NCBI GenBank assembly: GCA_002171375.1
Contig: NHFK01000004.1
Coordinates: 1-7,141 of the forward strand
Length of the DNA stretch: 7,141 bases
Source: Alphaproteobacteria bacterium TMED109
GTDB taxonomy: Bacteria > Pseudomonadota > Alphaproteobacteria > TMED109
Direction of reading: 5' to 3'
The stretch's first letter is position 1, and the number at the start of each line of letters is the position of its first letter. This document shows positions 1 to 6,291 of this stretch, one piece after another. A program made the translations under genes and the position numbers. The notes below the pieces were generated by a model. It saw only the letters and a program-made list of their open reading frames with translations, ran no database searches and was not told the DNA's origin.

Positions 1-1008
1 ATAGTTTTTTATTTTTTTTTCTAATTTAGTTCTCTTATTTAGAGTTTTTAATAAACCTCCAACACCCATATTAGAAATATTTAATTTAGTGATATTTGTA
101 CCAGAAATAACTTTTTCTAAAACCCAATCAAAGCCATTAAGACTAGGTGATCTTGCACATCCAGGTAGGCCTATAACATGGGTATTTTTAATCTTACCTA
201 ATAATAGTAAATTACCAGGATCTACAGGCATTCCAAATCTAATAATTTTTCCTTTTGAGAAATTAATTGCCTCCGGTATTTTATCTTTAATATCAACAAT
301 TGCTGATGAACCTAATATCATAATAAGATCTATTTTCTTTTTTAAAATAATATTTATTTTCTTTGATATTTCTTTAGTATCATGTTCACAATAAGAAGTT
401 ATATCTAAACTACAGTTTAAGTTTTTTAGTCTTTCATTAACTCTTCTTTCTGATATAGAGTTTAACTTTTCATTCTTATTTTTGTGATGAGTTAAAATTA
501 AAGCACATTTTTTATGAATATATGGATTGATGGAAATAGCTTTTTTATAGATAGTATTTTTAATTTTCTTAATAAAACTATCCTTAACGGCAAAGGATAT
601 GATTTTAATAGTAGCAATCATTTCACCTTTTTTTACTGTAGAGTTGTTATTTAAAGTTGCTATGGTTATATCGTCAGATATTTTATTAAATTTACGAATT
701 TTTTCTTCGTCTATTACTAATAGTCCTGACTTATTTGCTAATATATTAGCTCTACCGGTGTATGCCTTTTCGGTTGCAATACTATTATTATGAAAAGTTT
801 CTGCAATTATATTTGCTGCTTTATCTTCATGAAAATCATTCTTATCTAATTTAGCACAGACAATTGTCCTAATTTTATTATTTATAAAATAGTTTTTATC
901 TATTTCAGTAATTATAGTTCCTTTAGAGAATTTTTTTTTATTTATAACTATTGTATGGGCAAGGATACAATCTAGGCTATCTTTTACATTAATATCACCG
1001 AAGTACAT
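1..1008 (-). CDS. Molybdopterin-binding protein, N-terminal part of a MobA-like fusion (partial, cut by left edge)
   Basis: Open frame of 336 codons from ATG at 1008 to the window edge with no stop; the 3' end lies outside. The translation starts MYFGDINVKDSLDCILAHTI and carries the landmarks of the molybdopterin-binding protein that in Alphaproteobacteria is usually fused to a C-terminal MobA-like nucleotidyltransferase: AYTGRANI near residues 82-89, an ILGSSAIVD stretch at 231-239, GMPVDPGNLLLLG at 259-271, GLPGCARSPSLNGFDWVL at 280-297 and MGVGGLL at 314-320. These last blocks normally end the first domain, so the transferase domain should follow just beyond position 1. In this family the protein is thought to bind molybdopterin and help convert it to the cytosine-dinucleotide form used by CoxL-type hydroxylases. 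It starts 2 bases after the upstream XdhC stop, with GGAGA at 1018-1022 as ribosome binding site. The fusion is inferred from family knowledge, since the second domain is not visible. Confidence 0.88.
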   Translation of the reverse strand, partial: MYFGDINVKDSLDCILAHTIVINKKKFSKGTIITEIDKNYFINNKIRTIVCAKLDKNDFHEDKAANIIAETFHNNSIATEKAYTGRANILANKSGLLVIDEEKIRKFNKISDDITIATLNNNSTVKKGEMIATIKIISFAVKDSFIKKIKNTIYKKAISINPYIHKKCALILTHHKNKNEKLNSISERRVNERLKNLNCSLDITSYCEHDTKEISKKINIILKKKIDLIMILGSSAIVDIKDKIPEAINFSKGKIIRFGMPVDPGNLLLLGKIKNTHVIGLPGCARSPSLNGFDWVLEKVISGTNITKLNISNMGVGGLLKTLNKRTKLEKKIKNY

Positions 1009-1010
1009 AT

Positions 1011-1712
1011 TTAATTATCTCCATTAAATTCAAATTTTTTTCTAGTAGAGATTATTTCTGAAATTATGGATATAGCTATTTCTTGAGGTGACTTAGCACC
1101 TATATCAAGCCCTATTGGTCCATGAATTCTATTGATTTCATAATCAGAGAAATTAGATTTTTTTAAACGTTGTATTCTTGCATTATGTGTTTTTTTAGAA
1201 CCTAAAGAGCCAATGTAAAAGGCATTACTTTTTAATACAGCGTTTAGTGCTGAGTCGTCTAATTTTGGATCATGAGTAAGAGTAACTACTGCAGTTCTAT
1301 TATCAATCCCTATATTATTTATCGCTTCCTCTGGCCAATCGTTCATAATTTTTATATCAGGAAATCTCTGATTGTTGGCAAAAGCAGCTCTAGGGTCGAT
1401 AATAGTGACCTCATAACCTGAAATAGTTGCTATTTCTGCAAGTGGCTGAGCAATATGAACAGCTCCAATAGTAATTAACCTTAATGGTGGTAAAGAAATA
1501 TTTATAAACCATTTCTTTGAGTCTATTTCTAAAACCTCCGACTTACCATGCATAATATTATTTTTTGCAGCTAATAAAATTTTATTATTAATTTCAGAAT
1601 CGTTATTTTCACTAATTATTAATTGCTCACCACTTATTATATCAGTAGCAACTATTATAGTGTTTCTATTATTTTTTTCCGTAAGAATTAGGTTTAATGT
1701 TTCGTCTTTCAA
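1011..1712 (-). CDS. xdhC: XdhC family protein, Rossmann-domain partner (C-terminal half of XdhC/CoxI)
   Basis: 233-residue cytoplasmic protein matching the C-terminal, Rossmann-like part of XdhC/CoxI, which handles and sulfurates molybdenum cofactor before insertion into xanthine dehydrogenase-type enzymes. Visible motifs: LRLITIGAVHIAQPL at about 78-91 (nucleotide-binding glycine region), IIDPR at 104-108, TLTHDPKLDDSAL at 144-156, YIGSLGSKKT at 166-175 and HGPIGLDIGAKSPQEIA at 197-213. The first ~75 residues are an extra N-terminal segment normal for the two-gene arrangement. The start is TTG at 1712: the codon just before it in frame is TGA, and the next in-frame ATG is at codon 54, so TTG is practically forced. 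It overlaps the upstream xdhC stop by four bases (TTGA), implying translational coupling. A GGGG at 1720-1723, seven bases upstream, can serve as ribosome binding site. Confidence 0.9.
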   Translation of the reverse strand: MKDETLNLILTEKNNRNTIIVATDIISGEQLIISENNDSEINNKILLAAKNNIMHGKSEVLEIDSKKWFINISLPPLRLITIGAVHIAQPLAEIATISGYEVTIIDPRAAFANNQRFPDIKIMNDWPEEAINNIGIDNRTAVVTLTHDPKLDDSALNAVLKSNAFYIGSLGSKKTHNARIQRLKKSNFSDYEINRIHGPIGLDIGAKSPQEIAISIISEIISTRKKFEFNGDN

Positions 1713-2038
1713 TCATTATCCCCAATTTTTTCTACAAAAACTTCAACTTTTCCTCCACAAGTTAGTCCAACCTCCCATGCTTCAGTATTACTAACCCCAT
1801 ATTTTAGTAATTTAGGCACTCCTGTTTTCATAATTTCCTGTGCTGCTGATATTACTGATCCTTCTATGCATCCACCTGATACAGAACCATGTATATCTAA
1901 ATTTTCACTTATGGCCATTTGACTTCCGACTGGTCGAGGACTTGAACCCCAAGTAGAAACTACAGTTGCTAAAGCAACTGATTTATTGTTTTTTCTCCAT
2001 AGTGCAGCTTTATGTAATATTTCATCAAATTGTTTCAT
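1709..2038 (-). CDS. xdhC: XdhC family protein, N-terminal domain (XdhC/CoxI)
   Basis: 109-residue protein consisting only of the XdhC/CoxI N-terminal domain. Key blocks are LATVVSTWGSSPRPVGSQM at 23-41, GSVSGGCIEG at 51-60 with Cys57, and LTCGGKVEV at 92-100 with Cys94; these conserved cysteines are associated with cofactor binding and sulfur handling in the family. It probably works as one unit with the next gene, which supplies the Rossmann half. XdhC is a chaperone that protects the molybdenum cofactor, helps its sulfuration and delivers it to the hydroxylase. The gene starts 29 bases after the coxM stop with ATG at 2038 and a weak GCGAGA ribosome binding site just upstream. It ends with TGA inside the following gene's start. 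It is placed as expected, right after the structural genes of a molybdenum hydroxylase. Confidence 0.92.
   Translation of the reverse strand: MKQFDEILHKAALWRKNNKSVALATVVSTWGSSPRPVGSQMAISENLDIHGSVSGGCIEGSVISAAQEIMKTGVPKLLKYGVSNTEAWEVGLTCGGKVEVFVEKIGDND
1713..1723 (-). promoter_or_regulatory. Ribosome binding site and start context of the TTG-initiated xdhC gene
   Basis: On the minus strand the sequence reads GGGGATAATGA followed by TTG. The GGGG (1720-1723) lies seven bases before the TTG start at 1712. An ATG at 1714-1716 is closer to it but belongs to a third frame that stops after 15 codons. The last codons of the upstream xdhC gene lie within this site, so translation of the two halves is probably coupled. 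Confidence 0.45.
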
Positions 2039-2067
2039 AATTTTCTCGCTATAATATATTTATATTT

Positions 2068-2856
2068 TTAATTATTATTTATTATTTTTTTAGTCAATAC
2101 ATCGATAAGATTAGCTCGATATTCGGCTGAAGCATGAATATCTTCATTTAGTTCATCTAAAGATATTGTTTTTAGAGGTATGTTACTTGAGAAGTTTTTA
2201 GATAATGATTCACTTAATGCGTCAGCTATAAATGGTTTATGTGAAGCCCCAGATACTGTAACAATAACGTTACTATCATACTTAGCAATTGCTACACCAA
2301 CAATAGCGTATCTACTTGCAGGATTAGGAAACTTTATATAATCAAAAAAATCAGGTACTTGAATTTCAATAGAAGTTATTATCTCATTTTCTTCAAGAGA
2401 TGTTTCAAACATACCAATAAATAAATCTCGATTGAGTATAATTCTATTATTAGTTTTAATATTAGCTTTTAAAGCTAAAATAGCTGCTGGCCAATCAGCT
2501 GCAGGATCAGAATTTGCAATAGATCCTCCAATAGTACCCATCTTTCTCACTGCAGGGTCACCTATGCCATTCGCTAATTTTGCTAAATTCTTTATTTTAT
2601 TTTTTATTATTACATTATTGGAAACTTCTGAATGAGTACAAAGCGAGCCTATAGTAATATGATTTTCTTTAGAACTAATTTCAGATAAATCTTTTATATT
2701 TCTTAAGTCAATTAAATCACTTGGAGCTATTAGCCTTTGTTTCATAGAAGCAAGTAAAGTCATGCCTCCTGCTAAAAATTTAGGTTCTTCACTACCATTA
2801 TAAATATTAATTGCTTCTTCTATGGTGTTTGGAGAATGAAAATTAAAATTATACAT
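2068..2856 (-). CDS. coxM: FAD-binding medium subunit of a CO dehydrogenase/xanthine dehydrogenase family hydroxylase
   Basis: 262 residues, a little shorter than typical CoxM proteins of about 270-290 residues. The FAD-binding domain of the molybdopterin dehydrogenase family is evident: FLAGGMTLLASMKQR at 27-41, GDPAVRKMGTIGGSIANSDP at 99-118 followed by AADWPAA, and SRYAIVGVA at 181-189. The C-terminal domain ends with HASAEYRANLIDVL at 241-254, typical of this subunit. It takes electrons from the CoxS iron-sulfur clusters and passes them to an external acceptor. It has no signal peptide, so it is cytoplasmic. The gene begins 3 bases after coxS and its AAGGA ribosome binding site (2863-2867) lies at the end of coxS, which implies tight coupling. 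In related clusters the large subunit gene often stands between S and M; here it does not. CO is only one candidate substrate. Confidence 0.93.
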   Translation of the reverse strand: MYNFNFHSPNTIEEAINIYNGSEEPKFLAGGMTLLASMKQRLIAPSDLIDLRNIKDLSEISSKENHITIGSLCTHSEVSNNVIIKNKIKNLAKLANGIGDPAVRKMGTIGGSIANSDPAADWPAAILALKANIKTNNRIILNRDLFIGMFETSLEENEIITSIEIQVPDFFDYIKFPNPASRYAIVGVAIAKYDSNVIVTVSGASHKPFIADALSESLSKNFSSNIPLKTISLDELNEDIHASAEYRANLIDVLTKKIINNN

Positions 2857-2859
2857 TAT

Positions 2860-3339
2860 TTATCCTTTTTCACGCATATCTTTAGCGCCTTCTTCTATAG
2901 ATTTTACTATATTTTGATATCCTGTACATCTACATAAATTACCTTCTAAATGTTTTCTAATTTCTTCTTCTGTGGGTGAGTTATTTTCATTAATTAGTGA
3001 AATAGCTGACATAATCATTCCAGGAGTACAAAAGCCACATTGCAATCCATGGTTATTTCTAAATGCATTTTGCATAGGGTGTAATTTATTATCTTTTTGT
3101 AAATGCTCAATAGTAGTGATTTCTTGATTATTTAATTGGGCTACTAATATTGAACAAGCTTTTAATGCTTCGTTATTATGTAATACCATACATGCGCCAC
3201 ACTGACTCGTATCACAACCAACATGTGTTCCTGTTAGTCCTAGCTCTTCTCTAAGAAAATCTATTAAAAGAGTATTGGGTAGAATGCTTTTTTCATAATT
3301 TTTTTCATTAATAGTTATTTTAATAGAAATTTCATGCAT
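2860..3339 (-). CDS. coxS: [2Fe-2S] small subunit of a CO dehydrogenase/xanthine dehydrogenase family hydroxylase
   Basis: 159 residues, the normal size for CoxS. The N-terminal plant-type ferredoxin domain has GCDTSQCGAC at 41-50 (Cys42, 47 and 50) with the fourth ligand Cys62 in KACSIL. The C-terminal helical domain carries QCGFCTPGM at 100-108 (Cys101 and 104) and LCRCTGYQNI at 135-144 (Cys136 and 138), the ligands of the cluster next to the molybdenum site. All eight cysteines are present, so it looks functional. It wires electrons from the catalytic subunit to FAD in CoxM. No Tat signal is visible, so the enzyme is cytoplasmic. Start ATG at 3339 has a strong GGAGGT (3346-3351) six bases upstream; an out-of-frame ATG lies four bases further in. 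The Fe-S subunit alone does not identify the substrate: CO, nicotinate, isoquinoline and other hydroxylases share it. Confidence 0.94.
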   Translation of the reverse strand: MHEISIKITINEKNYEKSILPNTLLIDFLREELGLTGTHVGCDTSQCGACMVLHNNEALKACSILVAQLNNQEITTIEHLQKDNKLHPMQNAFRNNHGLQCGFCTPGMIMSAISLINENNSPTEEEIRKHLEGNLCRCTGYQNIVKSIEEGAKDMREKG

Positions 3340-3401
3340 AATTTTACCTCCGCATTATGCTGACTATAATATCAGTTAGATACTATATAGGAATATATTT
3401 A

Positions 3402-3416
3402 TTTTACTAAGTAAAA
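3402..3416 (-). repeat. Short inverted repeat across the coxG stop codon
   Basis: TTTTAC (3402-3407) and GTAAAA (3411-3416) are exact inverted copies around a three-base centre. They span the TAG stop of coxG at 3407-3409. The stem is almost all A-T and no T-run follows on the transcribed side, so it is a weak hairpin at best. The rest of the 67-base gap before coxS holds only the coxS ribosome binding site and no clear promoter. Confidence 0.3.
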
Positions 3417-4003
3417 AATGCTAATATTATTGCTATAATAAAAATTAAAGAACTAATCCATACCCAGTATGAAATGCTAGTTTTTTGAGATTGATTATTA
3501 ATAATTGGTTCATCAGATTTATTGGTATTCTGTTCACCTGATGTAGTATCAGCAGGGGAAGTAATTATATTATTATTAAAAGTCTTAAAAAAATCATCAG
3601 CCGTATTTTTTACTACTCCACCAATTAGTCTGGATCCAACCTGTGCTAATTTACCTCCGACCTGCGCATTACCATCATAGGATAATTTAGTTTTATTTTT
3701 ATCGTCATCTTCGCTAAGAACAATCTTTACATTTCCTTTAGCAAAACCTGCTGCACCGCCTTTGCCTTGCCCAGATATCACATAGCTATTTGGTGGGTTG
3801 ATTTCTGTTAAGGTAACTGATCCATTAAATATTGCTGAAACTGGTCCTATTTTAGCTTTTACTTTTGCATTAAATTCAGTATCAGATATTTTGTCTAAAG
3901 TTTCACATCCTTTAATTGCATTTTTTAAAGATTCTGGATTATTTAATTCTTCCCAAACTTTATCTTTAGGTGCAGGTATAAGATATTCACCCTTTAGGTC
4001 CAT
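3407..4003 (-). CDS. coxG: CoxG, SRPBCC-fold membrane anchor of the molybdenum hydroxylase
   Basis: 198 residues. The first ~145 form the CoxG/SRPBCC domain: MDLKGEYLIPAPKDKVWEEL at the start, LKNAIKGCETL at 26-36, AKVKAKIGPVSAIFNGSV at about 46-63, the glycine-rich GQGKGGAAGFAKG at 78-90 and GGKLAQVGSRLIGG at 116-129. A polar Asn/Ser/Thr-rich linker (about 148-176) leads to a hydrophobic C-terminal helix (about 178-197, ending IILAFFT) that should anchor the protein in the inner membrane with the domain in the cytoplasm. In Oligotropha, CoxG is needed to attach CO dehydrogenase to the membrane, and the SRPBCC pocket has been linked to quinone delivery. The gene starts 14 bases after the cytochrome c gene. 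No strong ribosome binding site is visible, only an A/G-rich stretch, so translational coupling is possible. Confidence 0.9.
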   Translation of the reverse strand: MDLKGEYLIPAPKDKVWEELNNPESLKNAIKGCETLDKISDTEFNAKVKAKIGPVSAIFNGSVTLTEINPPNSYVISGQGKGGAAGFAKGNVKIVLSEDDDKNKTKLSYDGNAQVGGKLAQVGSRLIGGVVKNTADDFFKTFNNNIITSPADTTSGEQNTNKSDEPIINNQSQKTSISYWVWISSLIFIIAIILAFFT

Positions 4004-4017
4004 ATGAATACTTTCTT

Positions 4018-4407
4018 TTAATTATTTCCGTTCTCTTTAAGATAAGCTATTAAGTTTGCTCTATCCTCTTCCTTCTTTAAGCCAGGAAATATCATTTTTG
4101 TTTTACGCACTAAGTCTTTTGGCTTTTTTAACCAAGCATCTAAATTTTCCTCATTCCAAGTTCCCGCTTCTTCACCATATGCTATTAATGCTTTCGAGTA
4201 TTTATATCCTTCTGCAGCAGCAATTGGACCACCTACAGTATTCCATAAATTAGGACCTAATTTATTTTTTCCACCTTCATCTATTCCGTGGCAAGCTTTA
4301 CATTTATTAAAGACTTTTTTACCCTTACTTGCATCTCCTGCGTGAGCAGAACTCATGAATGTGCATACGAAAATTATTGTTATAGACTTGATGAAAATTT
4401 TAAGCAT
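4018..4407 (-). CDS. Secreted class I c-type cytochrome (cytochrome c2-like)
   Basis: 129 residues with a Sec signal peptide (MLKIFIKSITIIFVC, cut probably after AHA at 21-23), so the mature protein of about 106 residues is periplasmic. The heme is attached at CKACH (36-40, Cys36, Cys39, His40). GPNLWNTVGG at 51-60 and the region ending KTKMIFPGL (Met105 as the likely sixth iron ligand) are typical of small cytochrome c2/c550-type electron carriers, and RANLIAYLK closes the fold. A very good AGGAGG (4414-4419) stands six bases before ATG 4407. It lies immediately upstream of coxG, which suggests a role in carrying electrons from the hydroxylase/quinone branch to a terminal oxidase. The sequence does not show its partner, and the heme is on the opposite side of the membrane from CoxS/CoxM. 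Confidence 0.93.
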   Translation of the reverse strand: MLKIFIKSITIIFVCTFMSSAHAGDASKGKKVFNKCKACHGIDEGGKNKLGPNLWNTVGGPIAAAEGYKYSKALIAYGEEAGTWNEENLDAWLKKPKDLVRKTKMIFPGLKKEEDRANLIAYLKENGNN

Positions 4408-4449
4408 TTATTACCTCCTTGAAAAATATATTTATTGATAATGTAACTA

Positions 4450-4469
4450 TATTGAAATCAAATTCAATA
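4450..4469 (-). repeat. Inverted repeat in the rhodanese-cytochrome gap
   Basis: TATTGAA (4450-4456) and TTCAATA (4463-4469) are perfect seven-base inverted arms with a six-base spacer. They sit in the 73-base gap between the rhodanese stop and the cytochrome c start, the longest gap inside the dctQ-to-left-edge series. No T-run follows, so a terminator is unlikely. It could be an operator or a processing hairpin, or chance in AT-rich DNA. No convincing -35/-10 pair was found beside it. Confidence 0.3.
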
Positions 4470-4480
4470 GAAATATTTAT

Positions 4481-4918
4481 TTATTTACACTCTTCATTGC
4501 AGTCAATAACAGGAAGATTTCTATTTAGCCAACCAGTAGTACTTCCATTACCTACCATGCCTTCAGATATATTAAAAATATTATTAAATCCTTTATCTTG
4601 TAGCATACTAACTGTAGCTGATGATCTGCCACCTGAGTGACATATTATTGCTACATTAATATCTTTATCATCACCTAAAGCAGTTAATAAATCTGAAATA
4701 TATTCTTTTCTTATAGTTCTTCCTGTAGAAAGCATTTGGATCAATATTGAATTTGGTATTATTCCTGTTTCTTTCCATTCTTCCTTATTTCTTACATCAA
4801 TAACAATTAGACCATTTTTCATATTCTCTGCTGCTTTAATTGCAGTTATTTCATTAGCTAAAGAATGAAAAGAAAATATTAATGCTAATAATACAGCAAT
4901 AAAATATATTTTTTTCAT
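4481..4918 (-). CDS. Secreted single-domain rhodanese-like protein
   Basis: 145 residues. An N-terminal Sec signal peptide (MKKIYFIAVLLALIFSF, cleavage likely after SLA near residue 21) sends it to the periplasm. The rest is one rhodanese domain: LIVIDVRNKEEWKETGIIPN at 37-56, then the active-site loop CHSGGRS at 93-99 with catalytic Cys93, and GFNNIFNISEGM at 110-121. An intact active-site cysteine suggests sulfurtransferase or persulfide chemistry. After the domain a short tail carries two more cysteines, CNEEC at 140-144, which could form a disulfide or accept sulfur. It starts 2 bases after dctM stops (weak GGAT ribosome binding site), so it is cotranscribed with the transporter and the cytochrome. 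The sulfur donor and acceptor are unknown. A link to cytochrome maturation, thiosulfate handling or molybdenum-enzyme sulfuration is only speculation. Confidence 0.88.
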   Translation of the reverse strand: MKKIYFIAVLLALIFSFHSLANEITAIKAAENMKNGLIVIDVRNKEEWKETGIIPNSILIQMLSTGRTIRKEYISDLLTALGDDKDINVAIICHSGGRSSATVSMLQDKGFNNIFNISEGMVGNGSTTGWLNRNLPVIDCNEECK

Positions 4919-4920
4919 AG

Positions 4921-6291
4921 TTAATCCAATAACTTAGTAGGTAACCATAATACTAATTCTGGAAATAATATGATTGTTATCAACCCTATTAATTGTAATA
5001 GAACAAATGGAATTATACCTTTATATACCATTTGTATTTTTATCGATTTTGGTGCAACTCCCTTTAAATAAAATAGAGCAAAGCCAAAAGGAGGTGTTAA
5101 AAAGGATGTTTGTAAATTTACTGCAATTAAAACAGCTACCCAAGGAATAACCATTGTAGGATCTAAATGTGTACCAAAATCTAAGGTAGCTAGAATAGGT
5201 GCAAAAAGAGGAAGAACAATTAATGTAATTTCAACCCAATCGAAGAAAAAGCCTAAAAGAAATACCATACCCATCATAAAGAATAATATTCCCCATGAGC
5301 CTAAACCTAAACTTTCTACAAAATGATGAATTAAATCATCTCCACCTAGAGATCTAAATACATAAGAAAACGCAGTTGCACCTATGAATAAACCAAATAT
5401 CATAGCGCATGTTAATGCCGATCTTTCCGTAACACTTTTTATAACAGTTTTTGTTAAACGTTTATTGAATAAAGCTAATATTATAGAACCTAATGCACCA
5501 ACAGCTGCAGCTTCAGTAGGAGTAGCAACTCCAGCAAAAATTGAACCTAGAACACATAAAATTAAAAATATTGGCGGTAAGAAAGATCTAAAAACCATTA
5601 TCCATAACTCTGATTTAGTTTTAGGCCCCAAATCGTCTGAAAGCGGGGGTGCTAAGCTAGGATTAAATTTTGTTCTTAAATAAATATAAATTGTATAAAT
5701 AAATGCAAGTAATAAGCCAGGAATTACTGCTGCTAAAAATAAAGTTCCTACTGAAATTGACAGAAGGTCAGCCATAATAACTAACATTATTGATGGTGGA
5801 ATTAAAATACCTAATGTACCTGAGGCTGCAATTGTTCCTGTAGCTAATGATGGGTCATATTTTCTATCTAACATCACTGGAAGTGCAAGTAGCGTCATCA
5901 TTACAACTGATGCACCAATTATACCAGTAGTTGCTGCCATAATAGTACCCATGATAGTAACTGATAATGCTAATCCTCCAGGAACTCTTCTTAATAGAAC
6001 TTGTAAACAATATAATAAATCATTTGCAACGCCACTTCTTTCCAACATAGTTCCCATGAATATAAACATTGGAACAGCTACTAAAATTAAATTTTCACAA
6101 ACTCCTCCCCATATTCTACTTATAATATTAAAAAATTCTATAAAGCTAAATACATCGAATGCCATTCCTATAAAACCAAAACCTAATCCAACTCCTCCTA
6201 ATACGAATGCAACTGGAAAACCGCTGAATAGTAATAGTGCTAATGTAGCAAACATTATTACTGGAAGTAATGTAACAAAATCCATAGTCAT
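4921..6291 (-). CDS. dctM: TRAP transporter large permease (DctM type, mannitol/chloroaromatic class)
   Basis: 456 residues, highly hydrophobic, with about a dozen membrane segments expected. Family landmarks are ENLILVAVPMFIFMGTMLER at 66-85, TGIIGASVVMMTLLALPVML at 122-141, GTLGILIPPSIMLVIMADLL at 158-177 and GVATPTEAAAVGALGS at 254-269. The late block FDWVEITLIVLPLFAPIL (350-367) with NLQTSFLTPPFGFALFYLKG (392-411) points to the subclass annotated as mannitol/chloroaromatic compound TRAP transporters (COG4664, FcbT3-like). This subunit moves an organic anion inward with sodium, using a periplasmic binding protein. The start ATG at 6291 shares its A with the dctQ stop (TAATG), and AGGAG at 6300-6304 is well placed. 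A second ATG two codons on is possible. The substrate cannot be read from the permease, although the neighbouring hydroxylase suggests a carboxylate that is oxidised. Confidence 0.95.
   Translation of the reverse strand: MTMDFVTLLPVIMFATLALLLFSGFPVAFVLGGVGLGFGFIGMAFDVFSFIEFFNIISRIWGGVCENLILVAVPMFIFMGTMLERSGVANDLLYCLQVLLRRVPGGLALSVTIMGTIMAATTGIIGASVVMMTLLALPVMLDRKYDPSLATGTIAASGTLGILIPPSIMLVIMADLLSISVGTLFLAAVIPGLLLAFIYTIYIYLRTKFNPSLAPPLSDDLGPKTKSELWIMVFRSFLPPIFLILCVLGSIFAGVATPTEAAAVGALGSIILALFNKRLTKTVIKSVTERSALTCAMIFGLFIGATAFSYVFRSLGGDDLIHHFVESLGLGSWGILFFMMGMVFLLGFFFDWVEITLIVLPLFAPILATLDFGTHLDPTMVIPWVAVLIAVNLQTSFLTPPFGFALFYLKGVAPKSIKIQMVYKGIIPFVLLQLIGLITIILFPELVLWLPTKLLD

Noticed and set aside
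89..394. Plus-strand open frame of 101 codons at the left end.
   Set aside because: It lies antisense to the molybdopterin-binding gene, whose translation is strongly family-like; the plus-strand peptide shows no recognisable motif and has no ribosome binding site.
3360..3375. CTGA/TCAG short inverted arms upstream of coxS.
   Set aside because: Four-base arms around an eight-base centre are expected by chance, and there is no T-run or promoter motif attached.
2068..4003. Calling the cluster a carbon monoxide dehydrogenase that oxidises CO.
   Set aside because: CoxS, CoxM and CoxG-like proteins also serve other molybdenum hydroxylases, and the diagnostic active-site loop is in CoxL, which is absent from the window.
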